Below are positions 15,314-19,632 of a DNA stretch of 19,632 nt, one piece after another. The notes below the pieces were generated by a model. The model worked only from the letters and a program-made list of their open reading frames with translations, was not told the origin of the DNA and did no database searches. The stretch comes from CALBPI01 sp039700805 (lineage in GTDB: Bacteria; Pseudomonadota; Gammaproteobacteria; Steroidobacterales; Woeseiaceae), in the NCBI GenBank assembly GCA_039700805.1, contig JBCAZE010000044.1:1-19632 (forward strand), written 5' to 3'. Within the stretch, counting starts at the first letter, position 1, and every line of letters starts with the position of its first letter. The position numbers and the translations under genes were made by a program.

Positions 15314-15422
15314 GATCGAATCCTTTCCTGGCTAACCCAGTTATAAAATAACACATTGCCACGACCCCTGAAGCAGCGGCCCAGGATGACGAAAATGCGG
15401 TACTGCGACCACTATTGGCTTT

Positions 15423-16415
15423 CTATCGCGCTTTTTCTGACATCTCACCGCAGTCTTCGAAGGCGAATTCGCCCTCCAGCATTGCCGCCCATACGGGATT
15501 TAGCCGCTGAAACGCACATGCATAGGCGTTCTTTAGCCCTGGCGATTGTCCGTCATTGGCTATGCGTGCCGCACGCAGCAAAATCCGATCCCATCGCTTA
15601 GCCAATGACACAGCGCGCTCTACTAAAGCGAGCGCATCATCGTTTGAATCTGTCCTCGCCGCTCTAAACAACAATTGTCGTGCCACTTGAGCATCGTAAC
15701 CCTCACGTAGTTGTGTCACCGCAGTGCCCGGCGCAAAATCCACGCGCAAGTCGGTGTCGATAGGCCACCCCGCTGGCGTCCGCACAACCAATGCTGCAGA
15801 CAAAACACCAATTGTCTGCCCACCGGATTCGAACCCCGCTTCCAAGGCTCGCAGCAGGCGTTCTGCCAAAGGCCCCTTGGAACCGGCGAATGTATCCACC
15901 ATTGCATCGACAACAACCTCTCCCGCCAGACCATTGCCTTGCACAGACCAATGGCGACCGGACCGATGCCCTGCATAGCCGCCAGCGTGCTCACCTGTAA
16001 ACGCCGCACTGGTCCCATCGAGACTCACAACGGCGACCTGTCTAAAGGCATTGCTCAATCCATCAGGACATGAAGACTCATTCGCCAACGCGATAGCCAG
16101 CGATGCCTCGGCTGATTTCCCTGAGGCGATAGCCTCGAGCACAGTCTCGCTATGGCACGGATTCGTTTCAAACTGCGAGACGCCAGCACCCAGTAGCGCT
16201 TGGGCGAATGGCACGCTCGCGCCCACCGCAAGATTGTTGGTCGCAACTGCTACACCACAAGCGCCGGTCTTGGCATCGCAAGCAACGATGGAAAAAGTGG
16301 CATCCGCCACACTTGAAATACCCAACGAAGCCAATAGCACAATGACCGCAGGCAGGCTGCGTAGATTCTGCATCCAATTTGCCCAATCGATCGGCCAAGC
16401 GAATCCATATTGCAT
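15423..16415 (-). CDS. Exported DUF1028 protein (Ntn-hydrolase-like)
   Basis: The DUF1028 fold is like the N-terminal-nucleophile hydrolases, but its reaction is unknown. The 330-residue product has a long N-terminal stretch, then a signal-type segment (MQNLRSLPAVIVLLASLGIS) and a likely cleavage after VADA, leaving Thr40 first in TFSIVACDAKTGACGVAVAT. Typical cytoplasmic members start Met-Thr/Ser-(F/Y)-SIVA, so the threonine would become N-terminal here through export. The domain continues with GEHAGGYAGHRSG, the VQGNGLAGEVVVDAM block, and ends near residue 250 with GWPIDTDLRVD. A helical C-terminal part follows (250-330). Six cysteines in the mature chain suit a disulfide-bonded periplasmic protein. 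ATG 16415 has AAGGAG 5 bases upstream; ATG 16373 would give a more ordinary signal but has no ribosome site. Confidence 0.88.
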   Translation of the reverse strand: MQYGFAWPIDWANWMQNLRSLPAVIVLLASLGISSVADATFSIVACDAKTGACGVAVATNNLAVGASVPFAQALLGAGVSQFETNPCHSETVLEAIASGKSAEASLAIALANESSCPDGLSNAFRQVAVVSLDGTSAAFTGEHAGGYAGHRSGRHWSVQGNGLAGEVVVDAMVDTFAGSKGPLAERLLRALEAGFESGGQTIGVLSAALVVRTPAGWPIDTDLRVDFAPGTAVTQLREGYDAQVARQLLFRAARTDSNDDALALVERAVSLAKRWDRILLRAARIANDGQSPGLKNAYACAFQRLNPVWAAMLEGEFAFEDCGEMSEKAR

Positions 16416-16420
16416 GCCCT

Positions 16421-16426
16421 CTCCTT
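16421..16426 (-). promoter_or_regulatory. Ribosome binding site deciding the DUF1028 start
   Basis: On the minus strand AAGGAG is followed by 5 bases and ATG 16415. It supports this start against the internal ATG 16373, which would give a more classical signal peptide but has no such site. Confidence 0.7.
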
Positions 16427-16442
16427 CCCCGGTTTCCTTCCA

Positions 16443-16471
16443 ATAATGATGAGACGTCACTCACGGGCCAA
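16443..16471 (-). promoter_or_regulatory. Possible sigma-70 promoter of the DUF1028 gene
   Basis: On the minus strand TTGGCC (complement of 16466-16471, four of six) is followed after exactly 17 bases by CATTAT (complement of 16443-16448, four of six). Transcription would start near 16436, giving a leader of about 20 bases. It is a modest consensus match. Confidence 0.3.
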
Positions 16472-16531
16472 ACGTTACACATCACGTCGACTTCATGGCC
16501 TGTGGGGATGACATTTGTTAGGCTCCGGACC

Positions 16532-16771
16532 ATGCAAGACGATCCTAACCAACCAAAAACCATCAAAGACGTCAGCGATGGCTTTTTCACATCATTGTTA
16601 AAAGGTCTCGCGAAAGAGTTCGCACGACTCATCATCGCCTTCGCGGTCGGTACCATCGCGGCGGGTGCCGCATGCCTTTACTACAACATTCCGCTGGTTT
16701 TTTCGCTGGTCGGGGGCTTCGTTGTGATGGGCGTTTGGCTAGCACTATCATCCGATAGCTTGTTCGACTGA
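16532..16771 (+). CDS. Small two-helix membrane protein, unrecognised
   Basis: This is a 79-residue product with a polar N-terminus (MQDDPNQPKTIKDVSDGFF, then a basic stretch LLKGLAKEFARL) and two close hydrophobic helices (about 31-49 and 51-71), ending in SSDSLFD. I do not recognise a family; small proteins with this hairpin layout are often accessory membrane subunits, but nothing here shows that. ATG 16532 is chosen for its plausible topology. An earlier ATG at 16508 is possible, and the frame is open upstream to 16379, inside the DUF1028 gene. The only ribosome-site hint is AGG about 9 bases before the ATG. It runs toward pnp and ends 38 bases before the pnp terminator, so that hairpin may also stop its transcripts. 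Confidence 0.6.
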   Translation: MQDDPNQPKTIKDVSDGFFTSLLKGLAKEFARLIIAFAVGTIAAGAACLYYNIPLVFSLVGGFVVMGVWLALSSDSLFD

Positions 16772-16808
16772 TCGGTGATAACAAGCGTTACCGAAATGCT
16801 GTCCACAT

Positions 16809-16845
16809 AAAAAAACCCCGTCTCAACCAAACGCTGAAACGGGGT
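16809..16845 (-). terminator. Rho-independent terminator after pnp
   Basis: On the minus strand the 11-base stem ACCCCGTTTCA/TGAGACGGGGT pairs fully with one T-G wobble, has a 9-base loop, and is followed by seven T residues. On the plus strand the same site has an A/C mismatch and only a short T run, so it works mainly for pnp. It starts 25 bases past the pnp stop. Confidence 0.9.
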
Positions 16846-16869
16846 CTTTGGTCTGTTGTCGCGAGGCGT

Positions 16870-18960
16870 TTATTCGCCTTCGGCAACTTCCTTCATGCTG
16901 AGTCGGATGCGTCCTTGACGATCGACCTCAAGCACTTTAACGCGAACAATATCGCCTTCACTCAGCTTGTCGCTGACTTTCTCGACGCGCTCGTTGGAGA
17001 TCTGAGAGATGTGCACCAAACCATCCTTGCCAGGCAGAATGGTCACGAATGCACCGAAGTCCATCAATCGCGCGACACGACCGTCATAAATCGCACCGAC
17101 TTCGACTTCCGCCGTGATCAGTTCAATACGACGTTTCGCTTCTTTGCCAGATGCACCGTCGACCGACGCAATACGGACAGTACCGTCATTGTCGATATCG
17201 ACGGTCGCGCCGGTCTCTTCGGTGATGGCACGAATCACCGCACCACCTTTACCGATCACGTCACGAATCTTCTCAGGGTCGATCTTGATCGACATAATTG
17301 TCGGTGCCCAATCTGACATTTCTTCACGTGGCGAAGAAATGGTCGACGCCATCTCACCAAGAATGTGCAAACGCGCATCGCGCGCCTGAGCCAACGCGTT
17401 TTCCATGATCTCTTTGGTGATGCCTTGGATTTTGATGTCCATTTGCAATGCGGTAACGCCGTCATCCGTGCCGGCGACTTTAAAGTCCATATCGCCCAGA
17501 TGATCTTCGTCACCCAAGATGTCGGTCAAAACAGCGTATTTGTCACCCTCTTTCACGAGACCCATCGCAACACCAGCAACCGGTGCTTTGATCGGCACGC
17601 CGGCGTCCATGAGCGCAAGGCTCGAGCCGCAAACAGAAGCCATAGAGCTTGAGCCATTTGATTCGGTGATCTCAGATACCAATCGAATCACGTAAGGGAA
17701 TTCCTCATCGTTTGGCATGACCGCCTGGATTCCGCGTTTCGCCAATTTGCCATGACCAATTTCACGACGCTTCGGAGAACCGATGAAACCCGTTTCACCC
17801 ACACAGTATGGCGGGAAGTTGTAGTGCAACATGAACGGCTCTTTGCGCTCGCCCTCAAGCGCGTCGATGATCTGCGCGTCACGCCCTGTTCCCAATGTCG
17901 CTACAACAATCGCCTGGGTTTCACCACGCGTGAACAACGACGAACCGTGTGTTCTCGGTAGTACGCCAACGCGTGTATTGATCGCTCGCACAGTGCGCGT
18001 ATCGCGACCATCGATGCGTGGGTGGCCGTCGATGACTCGACCACGCACCACCGTCTTTTCAAGCTTACTGAGAGCGCCAGACACTTCCTCAGCGGTGTAT
18101 TCAGGCTCGTCACCCGCGGTCAATGCCTCGATGACAGCCGCTTTGGCCTCACGTACTTTCTCTTGACGCGCCTGCTTCTCTGTAACCTGATAAGCATCGG
18201 TCATACCGGCCGTACCGAGTTCCGCGACGCGAGCTGCGAGCGCCTCGTCTTCAGCAGGCGCTTCCCAATCCCACGCCGGCGTGCCGACTTCGGCCGCGAG
18301 CTCGTTGATCGCATCGATCGCCACTTGCATTTGCTCATGGCCGTAAACGACCGCGCCCAGCATCACATCTTCAGGAAGACAGTCTGCTTCCGATTCAACC
18401 ATCAACACGGCATCTTTCGTGCCGGCGACAACAAGATCCAGGGCCGAACCGGCCAACGCGGTTGCGCTCGGATTCAGGAGATATTCGCCGTCTGCATAAC
18501 CGACACGCGCCGCACCGATCGGTCCTTGGAACGGCATTCCTGAGATTGCCAACGCCGCCGAAGCGCCGAGCAACGATGGAATATCTGGATCGATTTCTGG
18601 GTCGAGCGAGACAACCGTCGCGATCACCTGCACTTCATTGCGAAAGCCTTTTGGAAACAGCGGACGCAAAGGACGGTCGATCAAGCGGCTGGTCAGAGTC
18701 TCTTTTTCACTCGGGCGACCTTCTCGCTTGAAGAATCCACCGGGGATCTTGCCTGCGGCGTATGTCTTCTCTTGATAGTTGATCGTCAACGGGAAAAAGT
18801 CTCGCCCTGGATCTGCATGTTTACGACCTACCGCGGTCACCAGAACCACAGTATCCCCAATGCTTGCCAGTACCGCACCGTCTGTTTGACGGGCGACTTC
18901 GCCTGTTTCTAAAGTGACCGTATTGCCACCGTACTGGAACGTCTTCTTGATAGCTTGCAC
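16870..18960 (-). CDS. pnp: Polyribonucleotide nucleotidyltransferase (PNPase)
   Basis: PNPase degrades RNA from the 3' end by phosphorolysis and can add tails; it is a trimer and a core part of the RNA degradosome. The 696-residue length is normal. Order: RNase PH-1 domain with FFKREGRPSEKETLTSRLID (77-95), an alpha-helical linker (about 235-310), RNase PH-2 with GSSSMASVCGSSLALMDAG, and the catalytic set Asp486, Asp492 and Lys494 in GDEDHLGDMDFK, numbered exactly as in E. coli. Next are a KH domain with the loop IGKGGA (569-574) and an S1 domain (622-690). The start GTG 18960 has AAGGA 6 bases upstream. It follows rpsO at 110 bases, with a long hairpin in the gap, and ends in a strong terminator. 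In E. coli PNPase represses its own mRNA after RNase III cleavage of the leader; the hairpin here suggests the same. Confidence 0.98.
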   Translation of the reverse strand: MQAIKKTFQYGGNTVTLETGEVARQTDGAVLASIGDTVVLVTAVGRKHADPGRDFFPLTINYQEKTYAAGKIPGGFFKREGRPSEKETLTSRLIDRPLRPLFPKGFRNEVQVIATVVSLDPEIDPDIPSLLGASAALAISGMPFQGPIGAARVGYADGEYLLNPSATALAGSALDLVVAGTKDAVLMVESEADCLPEDVMLGAVVYGHEQMQVAIDAINELAAEVGTPAWDWEAPAEDEALAARVAELGTAGMTDAYQVTEKQARQEKVREAKAAVIEALTAGDEPEYTAEEVSGALSKLEKTVVRGRVIDGHPRIDGRDTRTVRAINTRVGVLPRTHGSSLFTRGETQAIVVATLGTGRDAQIIDALEGERKEPFMLHYNFPPYCVGETGFIGSPKRREIGHGKLAKRGIQAVMPNDEEFPYVIRLVSEITESNGSSSMASVCGSSLALMDAGVPIKAPVAGVAMGLVKEGDKYAVLTDILGDEDHLGDMDFKVAGTDDGVTALQMDIKIQGITKEIMENALAQARDARLHILGEMASTISSPREEMSDWAPTIMSIKIDPEKIRDVIGKGGAVIRAITEETGATVDIDNDGTVRIASVDGASGKEAKRRIELITAEVEVGAIYDGRVARLMDFGAFVTILPGKDGLVHISQISNERVEKVSDKLSEGDIVRVKVLEVDRQGRIRLSMKEVAEGE

Positions 18961-19000
18961 GCTAATTCCTTACTTGTTTCTTACTTACCTACAAATGACG

Positions 19001-19037
19001 ACGCCCCTGATCGGCTTGATGGCGATAACAGGGGCGT
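19001..19037 (-). promoter_or_regulatory. pnp leader hairpin, likely RNase III site
   Basis: ACGCCCCTG (19001-19009) pairs perfectly with CAGGGGCGT (19029-19037), and ATCG (19010-19013) with CGAT (19023-19026), leaving a 2-base bulge and a 9-base loop: 13 pairs in all. No T-tract follows on the minus strand, so it is not a terminator. It lies 40 bases before the pnp GTG, where RNase III processing starts pnp autoregulation in E. coli. RNase III cleavage here is inference. Confidence 0.65.
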
Positions 19038-19070
19038 TTAGATCTTCTCTTCCGGCTTAGGACTGTTCGA

Positions 19071-19340
19071 TTATCGACGCAGTCCAAGACGCTTGATCAG
19101 ATCAAAATAGCGGTCTTGGTCTTTCTTCTTGAGATAATCGAGAAGCTTGCGACGCTTGTTGACCATTTTCAAAAGACCCAACCGAGAGTGGTGGTCTTTT
19201 TTATGAGAATTGAAATGCGGTGTCAGGTCCGCGATACGCGCAGACAAAAGAGCGACCTGAACCTCCGGCGATCCGGTGTCCTTATCGTCGAGCCGGTATT
19301 CGGCGACGATGCTGTTTTTCCGTTCCGTTGAAAGTGCCAT
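19071..19340 (-). CDS. rpsO: 30S ribosomal protein S15
   Basis: S15 is an early-binding 30S protein that contacts the central domain of 16S rRNA and forms a bridge to the 50S subunit. The 89-residue product, MALSTERKNSIVAEYRLDDK onward, is full length and ends KRLGLRR as usual. It keeps the rRNA-contact residues in DTGSPEVQVALL and the loop HKKDHHSRLGLLKMVNKRR. The frame is open 14 codons upstream, but ATG 19340 is canonical. The ribosome site is weak (GAGTTAAG), which fits a gene controlled by its own product, as S15 does in E. coli by trapping the ribosome at a leader pseudoknot; I did not model such a fold here. It is between truB and pnp, the standard order. Confidence 0.98.
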   Translation of the reverse strand: MALSTERKNSIVAEYRLDDKDTGSPEVQVALLSARIADLTPHFNSHKKDHHSRLGLLKMVNKRRKLLDYLKKKDQDRYFDLIKRLGLRR

Positions 19341-19445
19341 GTTGTTACTTAACTCCAAAAATACAATAACTTGCAGCCGCATCCGCGATGGTCGCTGGAC
19401 CCCGGCGCCAGTCTATAATTCAATTTTGCGTGATTGATTCTCGCG

Positions 19446-19464
19446 ACAGGGAAACTTGCCCTGT
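19446..19464 (-). repeat. Short hairpin in the truB-rpsO gap
   Basis: ACAGGG (19446-19451) and CCCTGT (19459-19464) form a perfect 6-base stem with a 7-base loop, about 105 bases before rpsO. No T-tract follows on either strand, so a terminator is unlikely. It would be in the rpsO leader if the promoter at 19479-19508 is used. Confidence 0.55.
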
Positions 19465-19478
19465 TGGATTAGCCCGCT

Positions 19479-19508
19479 ATTGTAACGTGCGTTACAAGAA
19501 ATAACCAA
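19479..19508 (-). promoter_or_regulatory. Possible rpsO promoter overlapping a palindrome
   Basis: On the minus strand TACAAT (complement of 19479-19484, five of six) lies 18 bases after TTGGTT (complement of 19503-19508, three of six). It would start transcription near 19472. The palindrome at 19480-19497 covers its -10 and part of the spacer. A second weak candidate, TATAGA, lies at 19412-19417. Neither has a good -35. Confidence 0.3.
19480..19497. repeat. Perfect palindrome TTGTAACG-TG-CGTTACAA
   Basis: Two 8-base arms are exact complements with a 2-base centre, in the 202-base gap between truB and rpsO. No T-tract follows, and a 2-base loop is too tight for a good RNA hairpin, so a dimeric DNA-binding protein site fits better. 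It resembles no regulator site I can name with confidence; the TyrR box is similar in bases but has a different arm spacing. Confidence 0.75.
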
Positions 19509-19542
19509 CGTATTCCAAGAAAATTCCTGCAAATCCGGTGAA

Positions 19543-19632
19543 TTAACGATTCCCTATGCCCAACTCTCGCTGAGCCGCGGTCATGACACGCCAAGGACGC
19601 AGTTGCCCCTCCGCTGAACGCTTCCCAGCGCC
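19543..19632 (-). CDS. truB: Probable tRNA pseudouridine-55 synthase TruB, C-terminal end only
   Basis: This is a minus-strand open frame running in from the right edge and ending with TAA at 19543. Its 29 visible residues include AEGQLRPWRVMTAAQRELG, which fits the PUA-like C-terminal tail of gammaproteobacterial TruB, where a Gly-(R/Q)-(L/V)-x-P-x-R-(L/V) run is common. TruB makes pseudouridine 55 in the T-loop of tRNAs. The stronger argument is position: truB precedes rpsO and pnp in this order across gammaproteobacteria. The catalytic domain is outside the window, so the call rests on context and a short match. The 202-base gap to rpsO is longer than is common. Confidence 0.6.
   Translation of the reverse strand, partial: GAGKRSAEGQLRPWRVMTAAQRELGIGNR

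Noticed and set aside
19414..19419. Perfect TATAAT on the plus strand upstream of rpsO
   Set aside because: It has no usable -35 at 16-18 bases, points away from rpsO and no plus-strand gene follows before the window end.
19446..19464. Terminator for truB at the short hairpin
   Set aside because: The stem is only 6 bases and no T run follows on the minus strand.
1..19632. Mobile elements, CRISPR arrays, tRNA or rRNA genes, toxin-antitoxin or defence systems
   Set aside because: I looked for terminal repeats with transposase frames, regularly spaced repeats, tRNA-like folds and paired small genes, and saw none that hold up.

Overview
The window is a block of bacterial chromosome, most likely from a non-enteric gammaproteobacterium of moderate-to-high G+C content. 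The evidence is the gene orders smc-zipA-ligA, dksA-gluQ and truB-rpsO-pnp, the use of a canonical SMC rather than MukB, a short-form QueF, and PhaR. I cannot name a genus. Coding density is high and no gap exceeds about 200 bases. I see no insertion sequence, integrase, tRNA, rRNA, CRISPR array or other sign of recent transfer.

Layout from left to right. On the minus strand (1-5991) lies a compact chromosome-maintenance and division operon: smc (condensin ATPase), zipA (FtsZ membrane tether) and ligA (NAD-dependent DNA ligase, cut by the left window edge). Divergent from it on the plus strand are queF (queuosine pathway reductase, behind a leader rich in inverted repeats), a dksA-type gene with a long lysine-rich N-terminal tail, gluQ (tRNA-Asp queuosine glutamylation, overlapping the dksA end), phaR (PHA synthesis repressor) and a YheT-family hydrolase. 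queF and gluQ both serve modification of tRNA at the queuosine position, so this stretch joins tRNA modification with stringent-type transcription control.

Convergent with these, from 13397 down to 9939, is a minus-strand set of envelope or periplasmic genes: an exported DsrE-family protein, an isoprenylcysteine-methyltransferase-like membrane protein, a 5'-nucleotidase-type lipoprotein and an unrecognised single-pass membrane protein. Further minus-strand genes follow: a DUF418 multi-pass membrane protein, a CC0125-type lipoprotein with a clear intrinsic terminator, and an exported DUF1028 protein. A lone plus-strand gene for a 79-residue membrane protein runs toward pnp.

At the right end the minus-strand RNA/translation block truB(partial)-rpsO-pnp closes the window. 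It carries a strong terminator after pnp, a long hairpin in the pnp leader resembling the RNase III autoregulation site of other bacteria, and an unexplained perfect palindrome between truB and rpsO.

I found no wholly new multi-gene system. The points most worth a second look are the lysine-tailed DksA with a two-cysteine zinc-finger variant at the standard dksA locus, the queF leader with two mutually exclusive hairpins, the exported DUF1028 protein whose predicted signal cleavage exposes a threonine, and the truB-rpsO palindrome that overlaps a possible promoter.
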